64,000 nt of DNA, taken from NCBI GenBank assembly GCA_963783085.1, contig CAWAMJ010000011.1, positions 1 to 64,000 on the forward strand, read 5' to 3'. The notes beneath the pieces are model-generated. The model worked only from the letters and a program-made list of their open reading frames with translations, did not search any database and was not told the origin of the DNA. Made by a program: the position numbers and the translations under genes. The stretch is from CAVYUC01 sp963783085. Its GTDB lineage: Bacteria; Bacteroidota; Bacteroidia; Bacteroidales; Prolixibacteraceae. Positions within the stretch are counted from its first letter, which is position 1. Each line of letters begins with the position of its first letter. Of the stretch, positions 1-7,145 are shown piece by piece.

Positions 1-191
1 TCTCTTTTAATCATAAATAATTTTTAAGGCTGTAACCATAAATGTAAATGTAAACAAATAAATTTTTAGGGTTATAACCAAAAAAAATATAATGTTTTTA
101 TGCCCATGCTCTTGAAATCATTTGGATTTTCCCAGACTGATTATATTTCTTTAGTTCCATTCAAACTGGCTTAATCATTTACTGGTTTTTA

Positions 192-356
192 TCCAAACTC
201 CCCATCAACTCATACGCATATTTGTACTTTCAATCCGCATCATATTGTCTTCGGCGCTGCCATAACTGAGCAGGTTGATGATGCCGTACCAGACGATTTT
301 TTGGTCGATGATAGAAAATTTCTGATGGATTCCGGATTTGAAAATAAGTTGAATTC
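192..356. repeat. 165-bp direct repeat, copy 1 (tail of the TOTE-type gene)
   Basis: This stretch matches 1827-1992 in the same orientation with only scattered substitutions and one missing base (near 218). The other copy is the 3' end of the helicase/PLD gene and includes its HxKxxxxD motif. Beyond the close match, similarity continues weakly: on the minus strand copy 1 would finish Gly-Ser-Leu-Asp-Lys-Asn-Gln-stop against Gly-Ser-Leu-Glu-Lys-Asn-stop in copy 2. Copy 1 may therefore be the remnant of a second, related TOTE-type gene rather than a simple local duplication. The two copies bracket the toxin-antitoxin genes between 357 and 1826. Confidence 0.9.
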
Positions 357-594
357 TTGATCCGTCAATTTTATAAAGGATACTGTAATGTCCCATTGTA
401 ACCACTCTTGTTTCTACAAAATCTGTACTCTTACCCATCTCAGGATGAAATTTGAGTAATTCAATTCTTTCTCTAATCGCCAGGTTAAGTTTTTTTGAAT
501 AGGTTTTACTCTTATTGCGGTTGTTCCAGTAATCAAAGACATGGTTTCTCTGTAGTATTGCAGTTTGAGTCCAAAATATTGTTAGTCCATCCAT
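205..594 (-). CDS. ParE/RelE-type toxin fused to a PLD-nuclease tail fragment
   Basis: Residues 1-80 look like a type II RelE/ParE-superfamily toxin: an N-terminal strand and helix ending in DYW, a basic middle, and the late strand with YSILYKID that lies near the usual end of the fold. At residue 80 the reading frame runs into repeat copy 1, so the last ~48 residues are the HKD nuclease tail of the neighbouring TOTE-type gene (HQKFSIID, then WYGIINLL). A one-base loss in the copy ends the protein early. A normal toxin of this family would need about 15-20 more residues of its own, so activity is doubtful. It overlaps the upstream antitoxin by 13 nt, the usual antitoxin-first arrangement. Family call from sequence pattern; chimera seen directly. 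Confidence 0.72.
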   Translation of the reverse strand: MDGLTIFWTQTAILQRNHVFDYWNNRNKSKTYSKKLNLAIRERIELLKFHPEMGKSTDFVETRVVTMGHYSILYKIDGSRIQLIFKSGIHQKFSIIDQKIVWYGIINLLSYGSAEDNMMRIESTNMRMS

Positions 595-818
595 GTAGAG
601 TCTGCCTTTCCCAAATCTGTTTCCGATATAAGACTTCCTTGTTTAATATCATTTTCACTCATCAAAAGCATTTCAATTTGATGAGAATCCAGTGTAAGTT
701 TGTCGTCTGTTTGAGTTGAACTGAATATGTTGTCAATCGCATTGAGCAACTGCTCATTATTTACCATTATCCTGTCAATCAATCGATTTTTTATGATATC
801 TATTGTTTTCATCGTCAT
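582..818 (-). CDS. Antitoxin partner of the ParE-type toxin
   Basis: A small acidic protein of about 78 residues starting Met-Thr-Met-Lys-Thr. It has a helical N-terminus (IDIIKNRLIDRIM) followed by a flexible polar C-terminus that would wrap the toxin, as in many Bacteroidota antitoxins placed before ParE/RelE toxins. The frame stays open upstream to 857, but those residues are low-complexity and look like leader sequence. The 3' end overlaps the toxin start by 13 nt, implying translational coupling. No helix-turn-helix or ribbon-helix-helix motif is obvious, so autoregulation cannot be claimed. It is intact although the toxin is chimeric. Confidence 0.6.
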   Translation of the reverse strand: MTMKTIDIIKNRLIDRIMVNNEQLLNAIDNIFSSTQTDDKLTLDSHQIEMLLMSENDIKQGSLISETDLGKADSTWMD

Positions 819-1064
819 TTTTATTGTAAAAATCGTGAATTTTGGCGGTTTCGCCAAAAATGTGCATAACGTAACAGTATTTTAACCCTCGTTGCTGCAA
901 GTAAGATAGTGGAACTCTGCAACGGCGAGGCAACGAATACTTCCATGCTTCGCTCAATTTTGTCGGGCCTTTCCTCTCATATCATTAATTTTTTTAGGTC
1001 GAAAGTCAAATCAACTCAAATTTGGATTTGAGAAATATTTATAACTTTGATAAAAAATAAAATT

Positions 1065-1358
1065 ATGGGTTTTGCATTAACAGATAAAACTATTGATAAA
1101 TATTTTGGGTATTTAGTCCGTCTCGATAATAATTCCAAAAAGAAACTTATTATTAAGTTAACCGAGTCAATAGAAACTAACTCTGATGAAAGTTTTAATT
1201 TAAATGATCTTTTTGGAGCCTGGGATGACAGAAAAGATTCCGACGCTATAATCAAAGAGATAAAAGATTCAAGGGTTGAAAAAAATATATTGCCGGATTT
1301 TAATGGAATATCTGCTCGATACGAATATCTGTATTCACTTCTTCCGTGGAAAATTTGA
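1065..1358 (+). CDS. VapB-like antitoxin of a VapBC module
   Basis: The protein starts MGFALTDKTIDKYFGYL and contains SFNLNDLFGAW and SDAIIKEIKDSR, the pattern of Bacteroidota antitoxins placed directly before PIN-domain VapC toxins. Homologues as I remember them stop soon after the IKEI-DSR segment; here the frame runs on about 25 residues across the start of vapC, so the two genes overlap by 56 nt. An upstream ATG at 1047 is possible, but 1065 fits the family start. The job would be to bind and silence VapC and probably repress the operon. Its toxin is disrupted, so it may now be an orphan. Confidence 0.65.
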   Translation: MGFALTDKTIDKYFGYLVRLDNNSKKKLIIKLTESIETNSDESFNLNDLFGAWDDRKDSDAIIKEIKDSRVEKNILPDFNGISARYEYLYSLLPWKI

Positions 1359-1797
1359 TTTAATAAAAAAGTTTGAATAAGTGAGTCCACTCCGAAAAGT
1401 AATTGATCCCCTATTTCCCCCGAAGGGGGACTTTAATGATTTTCAGATGTTCCCCTTTGGGGATTAGGGGTCAAACAGATGAAAATCATTGAATTTTTGA
1501 CTTTTCGGAGAAGCTCAAAAAATTAAACTTGAGAATTGTGCTATTTCGGAAATAACTTTGGCCGAACTGGTTTTTGGTGCAGAGAATAGCGACAATCCGG
1601 ATAAAAACCATAAACTTATTGATAAATTTATAAAACGGGTAACCGTCGTTCCGATCTATGATTCGATATATTTGTATGGAAAAGAAAAAGCCAGATTAAG
1701 GAAGTTGGGTACTATGATTAGCGATTTTGATTTAATCATAGGCTGCACTTCAGTCGAGAAAGAACTTACACTGGTAACTGAAAACGTCCATGCTTAG
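1303..1797 (+). pseudogene. VapC-type PIN-domain toxin, interrupted and 3'-truncated
   Basis: The first 25 codons (1303-1377) encode MEYLLDTNICIHFFRGKFDL, the classic PIN start with the first catalytic Asp in LLDTN. A stop follows at 1378. The frame resumes at 1519 with KIKLENCAISEITLAELVFG and runs to 1797, with the late PIN acidic segment (ISDFDLIIGCTS). Joining 1303-1377 to 1519-1797 gives a continuous protein of ~117 residues. The 141-nt gap holds a small inverted-repeat element. The C-terminus stops just after LVTEN, about 15 residues short of typical VapC, so the 3' end is also lost. PIN toxins are RNases; this one is very likely dead. Confidence 0.82.
1383..1516 (-). mobile_element. 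MITE-like inverted-repeat element, copy R1 (inside vapC)
   Basis: A 134-bp non-coding element with imperfect terminal inverted repeats (left GAGTCCACTCCGAAAAGT; right end the complement of GAGCTTCTCCGAAAAGT). Inside lie paired CCCC/GGGG palindromes and TGATTTTCA-type motifs. The interior aligns in reverse orientation with the element at 32379-32520. It sits exactly between two halves of the vapC reading frame, so insertion is the simplest explanation. Flanking duplication is at best degenerate here. It encodes no transposase, so it would have to be moved in trans. Confidence 0.8.
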
Positions 1798-1816
1798 TTG
1801 AATTTTTTTGCAGTCT

Positions 1817-4060
1817 TCAATTTTTCTCCAAACTCCCCATCAACTCATACGCAATATTTGTACTTTCAATCCGCATCATACTCTCTTCGGCGCTGCCGTA
1901 ACTGAGCAAGTTGATGCTGCCGTACCAGACGATTTTTTGGTCGATGATAGAAAATTTCTGATGGATTCCGGATTTGAAAATAAGTTGAATTCCAGCAGCT
2001 TCTAATAGTTGGGTTGCTTCTGTCCACGCATGTAAATTTTTATTCTGAAAATCCTCAGCTGGACGTGTTACTACAATAACTTTCACCTTTTTTGAAAGTG
2101 CAGGTTTCAAATCACGAATGATTTGCTGCGTTCTTCGATGGGTAATAAACGGGCTTACAATCAGGATTTCGCGCTTTGCCCGGTTAATGTCGTTTGAAAA
2201 AACCGGGTAAAAATTACTTTTGTCGAAAATGATGTTCACATTCTCTTTTTCATTCGTCATGGAAGAGAGAAGTTCACCTTTCATTTTGTACCCGATAGAG
2301 GCATACCCTGAAAGGCGCCGGTTATACATCCGTTCAAACATCCGGATATGAATGTCGATGTAATCAAAAATGAGTACTTCGTTTTTTCCTTCATACAGCC
2401 GGTGCAGCCTGCCTGCATATTGCTGCAGTGTTCCCTTCCACGAAATGGGCATCGCAAGAAAAAGGGTATCGAGTCTTGGTTCGTCAAATCCTTCGCCAAT
2501 AAACCGACCCGTTGCCACAATAGTAAGGGGTTTTTCAGTCGTGTGACCGGATATTTTTAACATCGCTTCCCTCGTTCCTTTGGTTCCCATCCCACCCGAA
2601 AGAGAAATAACATCCGGAATTTGTTTCCTTATCAATTTGGAAAGGACTTTAACATGTTCGACCCTTTCCGTCAGAATAAGGCAATTTTTACCTGCTTTAT
2701 AACAATCGGTAACATCTTCGCTTATCAGTTGATTTCTGATTTCATTCGTAACAATTTCAGCGTATAATTCCTGAATGGTCCAGTCTTTTTCTTCCTTTTC
2801 GGCCAATTTATGAATCCGGAAGGAGGTAAATCTCGGAACGATGTAATGGTCAAACGGCCTCTTTTCAGCTTGTTTCTTTGCATCGTCACGGTAGCGGACA
2901 GGGCCACAGTGCATAAAAATAATTGGGTGGTGGCCATCTTTTCGGGTGGGTGTCGCTGTTAATCCGTAAACAAATTTTGCGTTTACACTTTTTAGTATCA
3001 TTTCAAAACTGAACGCCGGAACGTGATGGCACTCATCCACAATCACCATCCCGTAATCTTTTACGAGGTCTTTCACTTCCCCTTTTCTGGTCAGGGATTG
3101 CATAATGGCAATGTCGATTATACCATTCAGGTTTTGTTTCCCTCCTCCAATCTGGCCAAAAATGGTTTTCTCCGTTTTCTTTTCTGAATTTATTTTTTCA
3201 TTCACTGTTAAAAAATCAGTAAGCCTTTTCCTCCATTGGTCAACCAAACTAACTTTATTTACCAGGATTAGGGTGTTTACCTTTCTTTCTGCAACGAGTT
3301 TAATGGCAACAACCGTTTTTCCGAAAGCCGTGGTTCCGCAAAGGACTCCCTTGTCATATTTCAGTAATTCGGCTACTGCCAAGGGTTGTTCGTCCCGAAG
3401 TGTTCCGTTGAATTCAACATTTATTATCCGCCCCGGATTGCGTTTATCGAGCCACTTTGTCTTGACCTTTACTTCTGAAAACAAATCTCTCAAATCTTTT
3501 TCACATCCCCTGGGCAAACACAGGTAATCACGCGTTTCATCTGAACATGAAATGATTCGCGGTTTATTGAAAGTAGACAGCCGCATGGCCTGGGCTTTAT
3601 AGAATTCAGGATTTTTAAACGCCGCTATTCGTTTTAACCGGTTCAGTAATCTCTGTGAAAAACCGGCTTTTGAAACAAAAAGCATATTAGCTTTAACAAC
3701 TTCAATGATTTCAGGAAAATCCTTTTTGCTAAAAACAACTTTATTTGATTCCCATGGCTTTTGCAGGTCGCCGTCTTCCTCATCATCTTTTTTCAGTATG
3801 CCAAGTTCATTTCCCTGGCACAATTCTGCAATTAATGATTCAATTTTCTCTTGAGAAAGTTTTCTAACACCTGACAAAAATGCCCATTGATCCTGAATTT
3901 CTTCAAGATTTTCATCGATGAACACACTGTTGTTATTTTCACGCGCCGCCTTCTGCAACGGCAAGGCAATTAAATTACCAAAGCCTCCTTTGGGCATGGT
4001 GTCCTGGTTGGGGAATAACCGGTCGTACGATTTAAATGTAATCTGATGCCGCCGGTCCAT
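1817..4060 (-). CDS. TOTE-type conflict gene, 3' part: SF2 helicase plus PLD nuclease domain
   Basis: This frame (747 codons) holds most of a large protein of the type annotated as TOTE conflict system primase-helicase. It begins inside the primase domain (FKSYDRLFPNQD, GGFGNLIALPLQ). A superfamily 2 helicase follows: Walker A GTTAFGKT, DECH box in VIVDECHH, LTATPTRKDG, and QYAGRLHR near the end of the helicase core. The C-terminus is a phospholipase-D-like nuclease domain with HQKFSIID and GSINLL. The upstream part lies in another frame at 4148-4725; one base is missing near 4145-4149. The repaired protein would be 969 residues. Such proteins are proposed to act in anti-phage or anti-plasmid conflict; this is known by domain inference, not shown here. 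Confidence 0.85.
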   Translation of the reverse strand: MDRRHQITFKSYDRLFPNQDTMPKGGFGNLIALPLQKAARENNNSVFIDENLEEIQDQWAFLSGVRKLSQEKIESLIAELCQGNELGILKKDDEEDGDLQKPWESNKVVFSKKDFPEIIEVVKANMLFVSKAGFSQRLLNRLKRIAAFKNPEFYKAQAMRLSTFNKPRIISCSDETRDYLCLPRGCEKDLRDLFSEVKVKTKWLDKRNPGRIINVEFNGTLRDEQPLAVAELLKYDKGVLCGTTAFGKTVVAIKLVAERKVNTLILVNKVSLVDQWRKRLTDFLTVNEKINSEKKTEKTIFGQIGGGKQNLNGIIDIAIMQSLTRKGEVKDLVKDYGMVIVDECHHVPAFSFEMILKSVNAKFVYGLTATPTRKDGHHPIIFMHCGPVRYRDDAKKQAEKRPFDHYIVPRFTSFRIHKLAEKEEKDWTIQELYAEIVTNEIRNQLISEDVTDCYKAGKNCLILTERVEHVKVLSKLIRKQIPDVISLSGGMGTKGTREAMLKISGHTTEKPLTIVATGRFIGEGFDEPRLDTLFLAMPISWKGTLQQYAGRLHRLYEGKNEVLIFDYIDIHIRMFERMYNRRLSGYASIGYKMKGELLSSMTNEKENVNIIFDKSNFYPVFSNDINRAKREILIVSPFITHRRTQQIIRDLKPALSKKVKVIVVTRPAEDFQNKNLHAWTEATQLLEAAGIQLIFKSGIHQKFSIIDQKIVWYGSINLLSYGSAEESMMRIESTNIAYELMGSLEKN
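1827..1992. repeat. 165-bp direct repeat, copy 2 (native 3' end of the TOTE-type gene)
   Basis: This is the source-like copy, lying in frame at the 3' end of the helicase/PLD gene and coding for its HxKxxxxD motif. It differs from copy 1 (192-356) by a few substitutions and one extra base near 1853. Recombination between the two direct copies would delete the toxin-antitoxin genes between them. Confidence 0.9.
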
Positions 4061-4725
4061 CGCTGATGAAAGTATGGCGCTTCCAAATTTCCGTGCAATA
4101 GTTGCGGCAACGGGCTCTTTAAAGAAGAACCATGCATGGGCGCCATTCCGGAACGGGAGCGTTCAACTGCGGTCGGGATATTAAATTCTGAACAAATTTT
4201 TCTTATCGTTTTAATATCTTTCTGCCATTTATCACCGTCAAAATCAATGGCCAAAAACCAACAGGTTTCGTCTAAAAGCAGCGGATAGATACCAACAACT
4301 ATTTTTCCACGCAGATGGTCTTCAATAACCTGGTTGTTTAGCTCCAGATATTTTTTGTTTGGGCAGGCAGCACACTTTATTTTCGGCTTTTGGCAAATTC
4401 CCGATCTCCATTCATTCCCGCAGGCAGGCGAATAACCTGAGGTTCCTTTTTTGTTATTTTCCCATCTGGTAGCATAAACATCTGTGCGACCTTTAAAAAG
4501 TGAAATAAACAAATCGATTTTTTCGATCGGAGATGATTGTCTGGTGATTCTTTCGGGACCGGTTGTTCCGACGGGGGTTTCAACAAAGGCTTCCTCCCCC
4601 AGCCCATCATCAGATGTATTGGAATCATTTCCGGTTGTTATTTCAAGTTGCTTTATTCTTTCTTTCAACTGCCGGTTTTCGGCTTCCAGCGCTTCGTATT
4701 TTTCCAATAATTCGTTGAAGTTCAT
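3970..4725 (-). CDS. TOTE-type conflict gene, 5' part: coiled coil and archaeo-eukaryotic primase domain (frameshifted)
   Basis: Meaningful residues are 1-192 (4725 down to about 4148). The first 30 residues form a coiled coil (LLEKYEALEAENRQLKERIK). Then come the family-typical ISLFKGRTDVYATRWE, a four-cysteine cluster (CGNEW...GICQK...CAACPNK), and the primase catalytic motif AIDFDGD. The next motif should read SRSG-Asn-Gly-Ala-His-Ala-Trp. Here the frame breaks after SRSG, and everything after it (MAPMHGSS onward) is out-of-frame noise to 3970. The correct continuation is present in the next frame. The frameshift thus hits the second catalytic motif. It is either an inactivating mutation or a sequencing error. 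Confidence 0.8.
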   Translation of the reverse strand: MNFNELLEKYEALEAENRQLKERIKQLEITTGNDSNTSDDGLGEEAFVETPVGTTGPERITRQSSPIEKIDLFISLFKGRTDVYATRWENNKKGTSGYSPACGNEWRSGICQKPKIKCAACPNKKYLELNNQVIEDHLRGKIVVGIYPLLLDETCWFLAIDFDGDKWQKDIKTIRKICSEFNIPTAVERSRSGMAPMHGSSLKSPLPQLLHGNLEAPYFHQRWTGGIRLHLNRTTGYSPTRTPCPKEALVI

Positions 4726-4933
4726 GTTGAATGAATATTAACCGTGAAATCTGAAACCATCCCTTCATTTTACAAACGAGATTCCTCAAAAATAGCATCG
4801 ACATCCAATTTTCAAAACCGGGTGTTCTTTTTAACGTGAATGGGCTTCGTTTTTCAGTTAACGATACGGAATAACATTTAGTTCGTTTGGTAATTAATGC
4901 CGATCTGAAGCGACAGATTTTAAATACGTTACA

Positions 4934-7030
4934 TTACTCTTCAATAATCAGCACATCCCAGGGGGCGATCGTCAGGTTTTCATTGTTTGTCACCTTTTTT
5001 CCGGAAATCAATTCTGTACCATTTTTGTACGGATACTCAAATAATGCCGGTTCAGACGAATAATTATAATAGTACCGGATGGTATTCCCGGCTTCATTTT
5101 TGCCCGATTTGGTGATCAGCGGCCAGTGCAGTTCCTGGTCGGGTGTCATTAACCCGGCTCGGTCCAATTCCTGGCGGATAATTTTTTCCTGAATGGCATC
5201 GGACACCATTGTCCCTTCATACAGCAAAGTTCCATTGCCATAGTTATTAATGGTGACTGCCGGGTATTTTTCAAAATATCGATGGTCGTAAAAAGCCAGT
5301 GGTTTAGCAGTTTCAGGAATGATATATTCCATCCAGGTGTTTACTTTATTATTATCGGGTTCTATTCCAAACGGATTGCCTTTTAATGTTAGTTCGTCGA
5401 AATTCGAAAATTCCTGGTAATAAAAACCTGCCGATTCGCGCAGCAGACCGGGCGCCAGCATTGGCCGAACCATTGTGTTTTCGTCGGCAAACCCGCTTTT
5501 AAACTGCATGATTACATGTCCGCCATTTTTAATATACTGATTAATTTTTTCGAGTAATTCATCGGTTGCAATGTAAAGCGAAGGAATGATTACCAGGTCG
5601 TAATTTTCAAATTCAGGTTTTTCAGGAAATATAAAATCCACACCCACATTATTCTGGTAAAGAATTTTATGAAACTGCCCCACCAGTTGGTTTTTATAGA
5701 AATCATTCCCTTCATTTGACCATGCACTTCCGCTTTTATCAAAAGGCATTACATTTATTCCGTCGTTTGAATCGTGGCTGAAAAGTATAGCCACTTTGTT
5801 TTCTTTTTTGAGATTTACCAGTTTCTTTCCGATTTTTTGAAGTTCGTGTGCAGTTTTTGTAACTTCTTCGTACGCCCGGTTCGGTTGTAAATCGTGCGAA
5901 AGAACGCCTTTCCAATACGTCTCCTGTCCGTAATGAATGGAATGCCAGTGCCAGTATTCCACCATGTTTGCACCCGAACCAAGGTGCGCATACACATTTT
6001 GGCGCATCTGCCCGGGATACGGAGGTTGCTGAACGCGCGAGTTCCAGCCTATTGTCTGGGCATTGGTTTCAGTTACCAGGTAATTTTTATCTTTTACGGA
6101 ACGAAAAAAGTCGCCGGCAAAAGCAATTTCGTTTCCGGTTAAATCATCCTGCTGACCGTGATAAACATTCACCGCCATCACATCCATATATTTGGCCGAT
6201 TCAATCTGATCGATATCCTGCACCGATGGCATAAAACAGTGAGTAATGAATTGATCGTCCCGCTTGTATTCGCTCACAATTTCAGATTGCCATTTCAGGA
6301 AACCGGCTACTGCCTGCCGGTTAAACCGTTCCCATTCCAATTTATAACCGGTATTGGTGATACCGTCTCGTGGCGCCAGTTCCTCCCAACTGTCGATGGT
6401 CATTCCCCAATATTGAAGTCCCCAGATTTTATTGAGGTTTTCAGGTGTTTTAAATTTCTTTTTCAGGTGATTTACAAAACTCACCTGGAAATCGTAATTG
6501 TAAACTCCGCGTGAAGTCGTTTCATTATCAACCTGAAAGCCAATAATTCCGGGATGATCCGCATAATGTTCCATCATTTTACGGATTATCCTTTCCGAAT
6601 AAAACAGGTAAGTGGGATTAGTAATGTCCATATTTTGCCGGATGCCGTAATACGCTTTTTCTTCGTTCTTGTAGGTCAACAACACTTCCGGATGTTTATG
6701 CCACAGCCACGCCGGAATAGAATAGGTTGGTGTTCCCAATATAACTTTGATGCCAGCGGCATGCATTTTATCGATGATTCGATCCATCCAGGCAAATTCG
6801 AATTCGCCTTCGCGCGGTTCAAAAAGGCTCCAGCTTGATTCGCCCACTCTCACCACCGAAATTCCGGCATCTTTCATTAGTTTGATATCTTCATCCAGCC
6901 GCTCCATCGGCATGTATTCGTGGTAATAGGCAACGCCGTACAGAATATTGTCAAATTTTTCGGGCTGGCCCTTTACTGAGATTGAAAAAAGAAAAAGGCA
7001 GCCAAGAATTAAATAAATTGTTGATTTCAT
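4934..7030 (-). CDS. GH42-type beta-galactosidase, secreted
   Basis: A 698-residue protein with a signal peptide (residues 1-21, cleavage near KGQ). A GH42-like TIM barrel begins at YGVAYYHEYMP. The likely acid/base is Glu170 in GFQVDNE and the likely nucleophile Glu321 in LVTETNA, the two positions that define the family. WYW-type aromatic segments line the barrel (NMVEYWHWHSIHYGQ). The trimerisation-like alpha/beta domain follows (VDFIFPEKPEFENYDLVIIPSLY), then a beta-sandwich tail. The family cleaves terminal beta-galactosides from galactans or galacto-oligosaccharides. It is the last gene of a minus-strand run behind SusC/SusD, which supports a role in digesting the glycan they bind. The length is normal and no defect is visible. 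Confidence 0.88.
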   Translation of the reverse strand: MKSTIYLILGCLFLFSISVKGQPEKFDNILYGVAYYHEYMPMERLDEDIKLMKDAGISVVRVGESSWSLFEPREGEFEFAWMDRIIDKMHAAGIKVILGTPTYSIPAWLWHKHPEVLLTYKNEEKAYYGIRQNMDITNPTYLFYSERIIRKMMEHYADHPGIIGFQVDNETTSRGVYNYDFQVSFVNHLKKKFKTPENLNKIWGLQYWGMTIDSWEELAPRDGITNTGYKLEWERFNRQAVAGFLKWQSEIVSEYKRDDQFITHCFMPSVQDIDQIESAKYMDVMAVNVYHGQQDDLTGNEIAFAGDFFRSVKDKNYLVTETNAQTIGWNSRVQQPPYPGQMRQNVYAHLGSGANMVEYWHWHSIHYGQETYWKGVLSHDLQPNRAYEEVTKTAHELQKIGKKLVNLKKENKVAILFSHDSNDGINVMPFDKSGSAWSNEGNDFYKNQLVGQFHKILYQNNVGVDFIFPEKPEFENYDLVIIPSLYIATDELLEKINQYIKNGGHVIMQFKSGFADENTMVRPMLAPGLLRESAGFYYQEFSNFDELTLKGNPFGIEPDNNKVNTWMEYIIPETAKPLAFYDHRYFEKYPAVTINNYGNGTLLYEGTMVSDAIQEKIIRQELDRAGLMTPDQELHWPLITKSGKNEAGNTIRYYYNYSSEPALFEYPYKNGTELISGKKVTNNENLTIAPWDVLIIEE

Positions 7031-7145
7031 TTTGGTTTATCTTTCATTCAAAAATGGTTGTCCTGCAAACAGAATTCATAAGTTGATTAGTGATTTATTT
7101 CAGGTAAACTGAAAAACTTCTAAAAATTGTTACACTTAAAATATA

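Noticed and set aside
775..957. 60-codon minus-strand frame upstream of the ParE antitoxin
   Set aside because: It overlaps the antitoxin 5' end in another frame and shows no family features; the region is more likely the promoter area of the module.
192..1992. Integrative element with att sites at the 3' end of the TOTE-type gene
   Set aside because: The direct repeats at a gene's 3' end fit such a layout, but there is no integrase between them and the repeat is long and diverged. Recombination or a lost paralogue is more likely.
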